From: Cellulophaga baltica
Lineage (GTDB): Bacteria > Bacteroidota > Bacteroidia > Flavobacteriales > Flavobacteriaceae
Direction of reading: 5' to 3'
NCBI RefSeq assembly: GCF_018861125.1
Contig: NZ_JAHKQN010000020.1
Location: forward strand, 95,920 to 159,919
DNA length: 64,000 bases
Made by a program: the position numbers and the translations under genes. Below, in pieces: positions 25,265 to 33,430 of this stretch (the first letter of the stretch is position 1; each line of letters starts with the position of its first letter). The notes beneath the pieces are model-generated. The model was not told where the DNA came from and did not search any database. It saw only the letters and a program-made list of their open reading frames with translations.

Positions 25265-26908
25265 TTATTGATAAATTCTTATATAATCTATTTCCATGCT
25301 ATCTTCTGTGAAGTCTGGATCAATATCACCACCTAGTGTACCACCCATAGCTATATTAAGAATCATGAAAAACTCCTTATCATAAAATGGTAATTCTGAA
25401 TTATTATCCATTGTCACTACTGTAACATTATCTAATAAAATAGTAAGTTTATCTTCTGTCCATTCAAGTGTGTATAAATGAAATTCAGACGAAGCATTTT
25501 CAACTGCTAAACTCTCGCCATAACTAGCTGTTGCTCCATCATTAGACCAGTGAAAAGTACCTAAACTCGTGTTTTTATCATCACCTGTTTGTTCCATGAT
25601 GTCAATTTCACCACATAATGGCCATCCTACTGTTTCAAAATCTGAACCTAACATCCAAATTGCAGGCCAAGTACCTTGAGCTGAAGGTAATTTTGCACTT
25701 ACTTCTACTCTACCGTATTTGAAATCAAATAAATCTTGCGTTTTTAATCTTGCAGAAGTATATCCACCTGAACCATCGGCTAAAGCTGTAATTTTCAAGA
25801 CACCATCTTCAACTATAACATTAGTTTCATCATCGGTATATGTTTGTACTTCATTATTACCCCAGCCACCATCACCTAGGTCGTATGTCCAAAATGCAGT
25901 TGCAGGAGCCCCATCAACTTCAAATTCTTCCGACCAATATAATGTGTTGAATTCAGATACAAATTCTTCTGTAGCTTCTTCATCTGTTTCTTCTTCACTG
26001 GTTAATGTAAACCACCAATCAAATTCTGAATTTCCATCTGTTGAACTTACGACCATTTCAGTATCTGAACGGCTAAATATTTTATAACTATGATTACCTC
26101 CAATATAATATCCTAAAAACCCTGTCCCACTTAATGTTAAAGTTTCCTGGTCGTTTGGCGCTGTTAAGCTCCATTCTCCAATAAAGTCGTCATAAGGGTA
26201 GTTTTCAACATCAGATCCATTTTCTGTTCCTTCTCCAGTACCTTGTAATTCATCAACTAAAACAGTTCGTCCAAAAATAGTTCCCGATGTATCTTCCGTA
26301 GGGTCATCATTTAAACCGTTTGTTATATGAGTATAAGTACCGTCTGTATTAAAAATATATCTATCATCATACATTCCTACTCCATCTTTTTCGTAGGCAG
26401 CTGCAGCATACCATTCAGCTTGCACTTCTCCATCTACTGGACCAAGTCCAAAATGTGATGCAGCTTCTGCTTTTATACGCCAAGTAACAGATCCATCACC
26501 TACTAGCATTTGCAATAAATCATCTGGTGCTTCATACAATGCTAACACTTCAACATCAATAGTAGTACTAGAGGAAAGTCCACCTTCACCAATCGCCAAA
26601 ACAGTAATTGAATATACGTTTACACCTGTTGTAGAAAAATTAAGGGTAAGCTCACCTGATGATTCTACTGTTTCTTGACCATCATAAATATATTTATACG
26701 ATAACGCATCATCAGCTACTGCAGTAAAGTTTACAGCACCACTACCATCTCCATAAGGGTTATCATCATCTACACCTACAATTTCAGCAGTTACTGATAA
26801 ATTTGAAGGAGTTACTGTCTCTCCTAAAACTAGTTCATCTTCATGACAACTAGCAAAAAACATAGCTAATACTAATAAAGATCCTATATAATATTTTATA
26901 TTTTTCAT
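25265..26908 (-). CDS. Modular GH16 laminarinase lipoprotein with PKD-like and accessory domains
   Basis: A 547-residue surface lipoprotein (lipidated Cys at residue 21, FFASC). Residues about 30-125 form a PKD-like beta-sandwich. Residues about 130-305 form an accessory module with VTWRIKAEA, FGLGPVDGE and YDDRYIFNTDGTY. Residues about 315-547 are the GH16 catalytic domain, with GEIDIMEQTG starting at 433: nucleophile E434, D436, acid/base E439. WGNNEVQTYT near 349-358 and WPAIWMLG near 414-421 are typical of laminarinases. The accessory module recurs at the C-terminus of the neighbouring glycan-binding protein. It starts 11 bases after that gene. It is predicted to cut beta-1,3-glucan at the cell surface, producing oligomers for SusCD uptake. 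Confidence 0.92.
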   Translation of the reverse strand: MKNIKYYIGSLLVLAMFFASCHEDELVLGETVTPSNLSVTAEIVGVDDDNPYGDGSGAVNFTAVADDALSYKYIYDGQETVESSGELTLNFSTTGVNVYSITVLAIGEGGLSSSTTIDVEVLALYEAPDDLLQMLVGDGSVTWRIKAEAASHFGLGPVDGEVQAEWYAAAAYEKDGVGMYDDRYIFNTDGTYTHITNGLNDDPTEDTSGTIFGRTVLVDELQGTGEGTENGSDVENYPYDDFIGEWSLTAPNDQETLTLSGTGFLGYYIGGNHSYKIFSRSDTEMVVSSTDGNSEFDWWFTLTSEEETDEEATEEFVSEFNTLYWSEEFEVDGAPATAFWTYDLGDGGWGNNEVQTYTDDETNVIVEDGVLKITALADGSGGYTSARLKTQDLFDFKYGRVEVSAKLPSAQGTWPAIWMLGSDFETVGWPLCGEIDIMEQTGDDKNTSLGTFHWSNDGATASYGESLAVENASSEFHLYTLEWTEDKLTILLDNVTVVTMDNNSELPFYDKEFFMILNIAMGGTLGGDIDPDFTEDSMEIDYIRIYQ

Positions 26909-26919
26909 ACTTCCTCTTT

Positions 26920-28521
26920 TTAAATTCTAACTAATTTATATTGCCAAAATACACCTGAACCAGCTTCAACATATACACTAATCGTATTTGTATCTATAAA
27001 GCTAATATTATAGATTATAAATGCTGGTGTATCTGCAACATCAGTAAGTTCTCCGGTATTTGTAGCTTTCGCTAACCCTATATATGCTCCTGTCCCATTT
27101 ATAGTAACAGTACCTGCAGTCTCATCGTATATATATGTAGCTGATGCTGATCCATCATGTGGTGCAACTGGTGTTCCACAAGAATCAGATCCCCCTTGCC
27201 AGCCTTCTACCCAAGTTTCTGAATCTAATATATTCTGAAAAGACCCATCTTCATTAAATACATAAGAATCATCATAATAGCACAATCTCTCAGTAATACA
27301 ACTTTCATCACAATTCCACCAAGAAATATCACCTACACTTGGCCCAACACCTAGTGAACCTGCCTCTGAAGACATTTTCCATGTACCAGTCAAATCAGCA
27401 AGAACTAATGAAGGTTGCTTGTAAAAATATAGGTTATCTACAAATATTGATCCTGTACCAGAGTCAACTCCATCAAATTTAAACTGGATAATATTAGAAA
27501 AATCCAACGACGCATTTGCTTCAGTAAAATATGAAATTGGAATATCAAAAGAAGTCCATTCATTTGCATTTAACTCTAAATCATAAGCTGCCTCAAAAGG
27601 TCCAGAACTTATTGGCGATATTTTTGCATCAAAATTATCATCTGCAGTCCATATATCTACATGAATAAATTCCATTTCTGAAGCATCAATTGCTGCTGTA
27701 TCAAAATTAATACCCTGATATGTTAAATCACCATACTGAATAATATTATTACCTTCTACTTCAATTTGAGTATATGTAGTTGACTGTCCCCAATCCGGAT
27801 AATAGTCTATTGGATCAGGATCAGTGTATTCATCACTAAAAACAGAAATAACATTAGCAGCAAGGCTAGTTGGGGTTGCTACTGCTACTACTGGTTGCAA
27901 AATTTCAGTTACCAAAAATTCTTCACTATATTCTAATGTTTCAATTGCTGCACTCATTGCAATTACAGTAATTGTATAAGTTCCTGCCTCTTCGTATTGA
28001 TATGATACTGTTTCCTCAGTACCAAATTCAACTGGTGTTTCATCTGCCGATTCTCCAAAATAAACTTCATAAGAAGTTGCATAATCTGCTATAGCAGTAA
28101 CATTTACTTGTTTTGTTATTGCTGCATCATTTTCAATCGTAACTACTAAGTTTTCAGGAGCATTGAATGACACTGTAATCTCTTGCACAACAGAAGTGGT
28201 TAAACCGTTTATACCAACTGCTGTAATAATTGCTTGATACGTACCTTCAGCGTAATTATGTTCGGCACTATTACCTGCTATAATGCCTTCAATACTATCA
28301 GAATTATCTCCAAAATCAATTGTATAACTAACAGCACCACTAGAAGAGGGTGTTATTGTTACTAAACCTGTATTATCTTGTGTTACGCTAACTGAAGCAG
28401 CTACATTTACAGGCGCCTCGATATTGTTAACAAAATCAGTACTTCCAAACTCATCCTCTTCGCAACTCCAAATAAATGAAACAACTAATAAGGTGCTTAA
28501 AAAATATTTTAATGCTTTCAT
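26920..28521 (-). CDS. Surface glycan-binding lipoprotein with PKD domains (SusE/F-position)
   Basis: A 533-residue lipoprotein if started at the ATG at 28521. An earlier in-frame ATG at 28551 would overlap the susD end and precede the signal peptide by ten polar residues, so the internal start is preferred. Lipidated Cys at residue 20 (SFIWSC). Two PKD-like domains occupy about 35-205. A jelly-roll-like domain (about 205-375) ends in GSIFVDNLYFY, as in carbohydrate-binding beta-sandwiches. A C-terminal module (about 380-533) has TGTWKMSSEA, GVGPSVGD and YDDSYVFNEDG, and matches the accessory module of the neighbouring GH16. There is no catalytic motif. Gene order and architecture indicate the locus's glycan-capturing protein, probably for laminarin. 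Confidence 0.78.
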   Translation of the reverse strand: MKALKYFLSTLLVVSFIWSCEEDEFGSTDFVNNIEAPVNVAASVSVTQDNTGLVTITPSSSGAVSYTIDFGDNSDSIEGIIAGNSAEHNYAEGTYQAIITAVGINGLTTSVVQEITVSFNAPENLVVTIENDAAITKQVNVTAIADYATSYEVYFGESADETPVEFGTEETVSYQYEEAGTYTITVIAMSAAIETLEYSEEFLVTEILQPVVAVATPTSLAANVISVFSDEYTDPDPIDYYPDWGQSTTYTQIEVEGNNIIQYGDLTYQGINFDTAAIDASEMEFIHVDIWTADDNFDAKISPISSGPFEAAYDLELNANEWTSFDIPISYFTEANASLDFSNIIQFKFDGVDSGTGSIFVDNLYFYKQPSLVLADLTGTWKMSSEAGSLGVGPSVGDISWWNCDESCITERLCYYDDSYVFNEDGSFQNILDSETWVEGWQGGSDSCGTPVAPHDGSASATYIYDETAGTVTINGTGAYIGLAKATNTGELTDVADTPAFIIYNISFIDTNTISVYVEAGSGVFWQYKLVRI

Positions 28522-28537
28522 ATTATATGTTTTAGTT

Positions 28538-30031
28538 TTAATATCCTTCATTTTGAGTTAGTCCAAAATTATCTACTTCAGTTTGCGGAATTGGAAAAAG
28601 CCCATTAGTTGTTGCGTTATAACCACTTAAAACTGTAGCTGCCTGGCCTGTTCTAACTAAATCGAAAAAACGATCACCTTCCATTGCTAACTCTAATCTT
28701 CGTTCATCCCAAATATTTTGCAGTGTAGCCGTTACTCTATGATCTTCATCACTAAAAGCTCTATCTCTCACTAAATCTAAATACGTTTGTGCTTTTGCTT
28801 GATTAACTGACGATGCTCTTAAATTTGCTTCAGCAGCCATAAGTAAAACATCTGAATAACGAATAATGCGTTGATTATTTTCATAATTTAATTCAACTTG
28901 TCCACTAGTTTCTCCTTTTCTTGGTAAATACTTTTTGTTATATAAATCAGTATTTTTATAAGGAGCTACTTGAAAAGAAACTTCTAAATCAGGATTCTCT
29001 TCTGCATATGCTGCTACATCAAAAACAGTAGCGTCTTTTCTTTGATCTCCATCATCATAAGCTGATGCCAAATCTTGTGTTGGTAAATTTGTACTCCAGC
29101 CTGCATTGTAAGGCATCGCTTCCGTACCGCTAAAACCTCTAACACCACATTGTTGAACAGCATAGTTACCTTGTCCTCTTGTTTGTCCTCCCCAGTTATA
29201 ATAAGGTTGACCATTAGAATATTGCACTTCAAAAACAGACTCAGAACCATTTTCTCCTGATAATAGAAAGATATCATCAAAAGTTTCGAATAAAGTAAAT
29301 GGACCATTTACCACATTCTCTAAAATTGTAGCTGCTTCGTCAAATTTCTCTTCGTATAAATACACTTTACCTAAAAGTGCTTGTGCTGCATATATTGTAA
29401 CACGTCCTTCTTGAGATGCCGAAGTAGGTAAAGCACTTATTGCACTTAGTAAATCTGTTTCTATTTGTGCATAAACATCTTCTTTTGGAGAACGTTCGTA
29501 AGTTCCGAAATCAGTTAAGTCTAATTTTTTTTCAGTAAATAATACAACATCTCCAAACATTCTTACCAAATTGAAATAGTAATAAGCTCTTAAAAAATAA
29601 ACTTCGCCATACATTTCTTCTTTTCTATCAAAATCAATGGTTTCACCATTAATATTTTGATCTTTATAACTTATCAAATAGTTTGCTCTGTTTACACCCT
29701 CGTAAGCAGATAAGTATAAATCATAAGTTGTACTATTGTTTGTCAAAACAGTATAATCATCTACTTGTTGCAATGAAACAGCATCAGAAGCATTTTCACC
29801 ACCTGTTACTGCATTATCGGAAGCAATATCACCTATAACAACCATTTGATTTAGCCATTGCATAGGCGTGTAACAACTAACTGCCATGGTTTCATAATCA
29901 GATTCCGTTTGTAAATAATCTTCCTCCGTAACCACATATTCATCATGCGGATCAAATTCAACAACATCAGAACAACCAACAAAGATTGAAAGTATGATGA
30001 TTAACCCTATATTTTTCTTTATATTTTTCAT
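28538..30031 (-). CDS. SusD/RagB family glycan-binding lipoprotein (laminarin locus)
   Basis: A 497-residue canonical SusD homologue. Lipidated Cys at residue 20 (IFVGC). The family cues are YFLRAYYYFNLVRMFGDVVLF near 145-165, the TPR-like LLGKVYLYEEKFDEAATILENVV segment, and the C-terminal IWDERRLELAMEGDRFFDLVRTG, the signature of classical SusD. It starts 20 bases after susC and is followed 16 bases later by the surface glycan-binding protein. It would form the lid of the SusC pore and select beta-glucan oligosaccharides. Sugar-binding residues cannot be assigned from sequence alone. Confidence 0.94.
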   Translation of the reverse strand: MKNIKKNIGLIIILSIFVGCSDVVEFDPHDEYVVTEEDYLQTESDYETMAVSCYTPMQWLNQMVVIGDIASDNAVTGGENASDAVSLQQVDDYTVLTNNSTTYDLYLSAYEGVNRANYLISYKDQNINGETIDFDRKEEMYGEVYFLRAYYYFNLVRMFGDVVLFTEKKLDLTDFGTYERSPKEDVYAQIETDLLSAISALPTSASQEGRVTIYAAQALLGKVYLYEEKFDEAATILENVVNGPFTLFETFDDIFLLSGENGSESVFEVQYSNGQPYYNWGGQTRGQGNYAVQQCGVRGFSGTEAMPYNAGWSTNLPTQDLASAYDDGDQRKDATVFDVAAYAEENPDLEVSFQVAPYKNTDLYNKKYLPRKGETSGQVELNYENNQRIIRYSDVLLMAAEANLRASSVNQAKAQTYLDLVRDRAFSDEDHRVTATLQNIWDERRLELAMEGDRFFDLVRTGQAATVLSGYNATTNGLFPIPQTEVDNFGLTQNEGY

Positions 30032-30051
30032 ACTAAATTATTTTCTGATTA

Positions 30052-33000
30052 TTAAAATTTAAGATCTAAACCGATTAAGAAAGTTCTTGCTTGCGGGTAA
30101 GCTCCTCTATCAACTCCAGTTTCTAGTGGAGAACCACCTACTCCGATTTCAGGATCAAAACCAGAATATTCAGTTAATGTCAATAAGTTTTTCGCTTGTG
30201 CATAAACACGTATTTTACTGAAAAAATTATTCTGGATTTCTGGTATGGTATAACCAACAATTAAACTTTTAAGTTTAATGAAACTACCATCTTCTACATA
30301 TCTATCTGATGGTCTAATATTACTGTTAGTATCTTCAAAAGTATACCTTGGATTTCTAGCATCATTAGTTGTTCCTTCTCCAGTCCATCTATTTAAAATA
30401 CTTCTAAATTTATTTGAATATTGTGCATTACGTTCGTAAGCTCTAAACACATCATTACCTACAGAAGCATACGTAAACATACTCATATCAAAATTTTTGT
30501 ACTCTAAACTTAAATTCCAACCTAATGTAAAGTCCGCATAAGGATCTCCTATTTGTACTTTATCATCATCATCAATTGTTCCGTCACCATTAGTATCTAC
30601 AAAACGAATATCTCCGGCTTGCGCACCACTTTGTGTTGCATGTTCATCAACTTCTGTTTGATTTTGAAATAAACCATCTGTTTTATAGCCATAGAAATAA
30701 CCTGGAGTAAAGCCTTTTTCAAAACGAGTAACTAAGTGACTTTGTCCATTAAAGTATGATCCACCAGAATAAAAAGCACTTCCATCACTATTGGTTTCAG
30801 TTACCATATTTTTAGAATTGGTAAAGTTTATTGAAGTATTTACTTTTAAAGCATTACTTCTATTGTTCTTGTAAGCTAAGGTTAAATCGAAACCTTTACT
30901 TTCCGTACTACCAATATTAGAATATACAGGTTCAGAAGTTCCAGCATATAAAGGAACTGCATCTAAAAACAATAATCCATCAACTGTTTTATTAAAATAA
31001 TCGGCAGTGATTGAAAAATTATTTAAAATGGTAGCATCAAAACCAATATTGTATTGCGTTTGTTTCTCCCATGCTAACTCTGTATTACTAAATGTATTTA
31101 CTGTTGCTCCTGACTCAAAAGTTGAACCAAAAGTATACCCATTACTGTTTGCAGTAGAATTATAACTAGGACCTCCGATTTCTATACTTACATATTGAGG
31201 ATCAACATTCTCATTACCTACAGTACCATAACTACCTCTAACTTTCAAAAAATTAATAGCTTCTACATTAAAAAAGTCTTCATTTGTAACAACCCAACCT
31301 AATGAACCTGCATAAAAATTAGCAAACTTGTTATCTTCACCAAAAGCAATTGAACCATCACGACGTGCTGAAAAAGAAGCTAAATATGTTCCTTCATAAT
31401 CATAATTGATTCTACTGAAGTAAGAAACGTTTCTACGCTCTAAATCTTGACTAGAAGAGCCTGTGTATGCGTTTGTATTTAATTCTGTATTCAAACCTGT
31501 AGCAGAAGTAATATCAGCCCATTCCCAAGAATTATCTCTAACATCTTGTCTGGTTACAGAGATATCATCTCCAGTTGATTTACTTCTAGAAATACCCAAT
31601 ACAACATCAAAATTGTGTTGGTCATTAATATTAAAAAAGTAATTAGCAAAAGTTTCAAAAGTATAACTAAAGTTGGATGATTCTGATTCTGTTACACTAT
31701 TATGAAATGATTGTATTGTAGTAATAGTTCCATCATCATTCTCAACATCTTGAGTTTTTATAGTACCATCAGAATAATAGTCACTTGATACATTATTAGG
31801 TCCGTAATACGCTAATGGTGTAAAGCTTTTTCCAACTTGATCCCATTTTGTATATCCTAAACGTGACGTTATTTTAAGGTTATCTAAAATATCGTATTGA
31901 AATTCAAATTTACCGTATAATTTATCTCCATTGCTTTGGTTATACGTGTTATCTAAACGCTGAACAGGGTTGAAAATTTCAGACAACAACAAGTTACTAT
32001 ACCCGTAGGTAGCAAAATCATCAGCATTATTATTATAAACCGAAACTGTAGGGTCAAAATTTAAAGCATTACCTAATATAGAGTTGAACGAATTTTCAGC
32101 TACAGTTTTAGTTTTAATATTCGCATATGTGGTATTTAAAATAAATTTCAATTTAGGTGCTAGTTGAAAATTTAAGTTTGCCGTAATATTAATACGATTA
32201 AAATTAGATTTATCACTACCACCTACAATACCACCTTGACCTTGATAACCAGCTGATAAAAAATACCCTAATTTTTCAGTTCCTCCACGAGCAGATATAG
32301 TATGTGCAGTTACCATAGCATCTTTAAATACTTGATCTTGCCAGTCTGTTCCTTTTCCTAATGAAGAAATATCAGAAAAAATTAAATCACCTCCTGCAGC
32401 TACACTACCTTCATTTATCATGAAAGCATATTCAGATGCATTCAAAACTCCAACTTTTCTGTATACAGATTGAACACCTGTATATGTATTAAATGAAAAT
32501 TCTGTTTTTTCATTATTTCTACCACTCTTAGTAGTTACAACAATAACACCATTACCCCCTTTTACACCATATATTGCAGTAGATGCAGCATCTTTAAGAA
32601 TGTTTAAAGACTCAATATCTGCAGAGTTAATAGAATTTAAATCGTCTAATGTTTGTGGCACACCATCAATAATTACAACAGGATCTACTCCAGTAAATGA
32701 AGGAATACCACGTACTAAAACAGTTGGCTTACTACCTGGAGAACCACTTTGAATAACTGATACACCAGAAGCACTCCCCTGTAAAGCTTCTTCTACTCTT
32801 AATGGTTTTAACTTCTCAATAGACTCAGTTTTAACGGTTGAAATTGCCCCAGAAACTTTAGTTACTTTTTGAGTACCATAACCTACTACTACAATTTCTT
32901 CAAGTGCACTTACATCTTCATCTAAAGTAACTGTTAAAAAACCATCACCTTTTATAGCAATTTCTTTAGTAGCATAACCTATATAAGAGAATACTAATAC

Positions 33001-33204
33001 GTCTCCTATATTCAATTTACTGATAGAAAAATTTCCATCAAAATCTGTTGTGGTTCCTCTTGTTTGATCCTTTACAATAACATTTACTCCTGGTAAAACT
33101 TGATCAATTCCAGAGTCATTAACTGTACCATTAACAGTAAAATCTTGCGACCAACTTGTTGTAGTCAGAAAGAACGTTGTGAGAAACAAAATTATGTATT
33201 TCAT
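30052..33204 (-). CDS. SusC/RagA TonB-dependent outer-membrane channel (laminarin locus)
   Basis: A 1050-residue SusC homologue. Signal peptide about 1-19 (ending TTSWSQ), carboxypeptidase-D regulatory-like domain about 22-100 (VNVIVKDQTRGTTTDFDG), then VVVGYGTQKV leading into the plug with LNILKDAASTAIYGVKGGNG, and a 22-strand-type barrel ending FLIGLDLKF. All SusC hallmarks and a normal length are present. It starts the laminarin operon and is preceded by a 226-base gap that should hold the regulated promoter. It imports oligosaccharides across the outer membrane, driven by TonB. Confidence 0.95.
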   Translation of the reverse strand: MKYIILFLTTFFLTTTSWSQDFTVNGTVNDSGIDQVLPGVNVIVKDQTRGTTTDFDGNFSISKLNIGDVLVFSYIGYATKEIAIKGDGFLTVTLDEDVSALEEIVVVGYGTQKVTKVSGAISTVKTESIEKLKPLRVEEALQGSASGVSVIQSGSPGSKPTVLVRGIPSFTGVDPVVIIDGVPQTLDDLNSINSADIESLNILKDAASTAIYGVKGGNGVIVVTTKSGRNNEKTEFSFNTYTGVQSVYRKVGVLNASEYAFMINEGSVAAGGDLIFSDISSLGKGTDWQDQVFKDAMVTAHTISARGGTEKLGYFLSAGYQGQGGIVGGSDKSNFNRINITANLNFQLAPKLKFILNTTYANIKTKTVAENSFNSILGNALNFDPTVSVYNNNADDFATYGYSNLLLSEIFNPVQRLDNTYNQSNGDKLYGKFEFQYDILDNLKITSRLGYTKWDQVGKSFTPLAYYGPNNVSSDYYSDGTIKTQDVENDDGTITTIQSFHNSVTESESSNFSYTFETFANYFFNINDQHNFDVVLGISRSKSTGDDISVTRQDVRDNSWEWADITSATGLNTELNTNAYTGSSSQDLERRNVSYFSRINYDYEGTYLASFSARRDGSIAFGEDNKFANFYAGSLGWVVTNEDFFNVEAINFLKVRGSYGTVGNENVDPQYVSIEIGGPSYNSTANSNGYTFGSTFESGATVNTFSNTELAWEKQTQYNIGFDATILNNFSITADYFNKTVDGLLFLDAVPLYAGTSEPVYSNIGSTESKGFDLTLAYKNNRSNALKVNTSINFTNSKNMVTETNSDGSAFYSGGSYFNGQSHLVTRFEKGFTPGYFYGYKTDGLFQNQTEVDEHATQSGAQAGDIRFVDTNGDGTIDDDDKVQIGDPYADFTLGWNLSLEYKNFDMSMFTYASVGNDVFRAYERNAQYSNKFRSILNRWTGEGTTNDARNPRYTFEDTNSNIRPSDRYVEDGSFIKLKSLIVGYTIPEIQNNFFSKIRVYAQAKNLLTLTEYSGFDPEIGVGGSPLETGVDRGAYPQARTFLIGLDLKF

Positions 33205-33272
33205 ATGTTTTGATTTTATATGTCACAATTTAAGACGGTATATTTTATCATTATAATAATTAACCACAACAA

Positions 33273-33305
33273 AAAATATACATGTCGTAATTAAATAGCT
33301 TCAAA
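33273..33305 (-). promoter_or_regulatory. Candidate promoter of the laminarin operon
   Basis: On the minus strand TTTG (complement of 33302-33305) is followed by 21 bases and TATATTTT (complement of 33273-33280), one mismatch from TAnnTTTG. The spacing is 2 longer than ideal. The predicted leader is about 60 bases. An 8-bp inverted repeat ACCACAAC/GTTGTGGT (33263-33270 and 33403-33410) flanks this area and could be a regulator site. Confidence 0.3.
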
Positions 33306-33430
33306 TAACCAATTTCGCAATGATAATCAGTGCTATGGCGTTAAAAAAATTAATATAATGTTATGTTAAAGACTGGTGAATAAATAGCCTTGTATAGGTA
33401 ATGTTGTGGTAATTTTACAGCGTGTATTGT

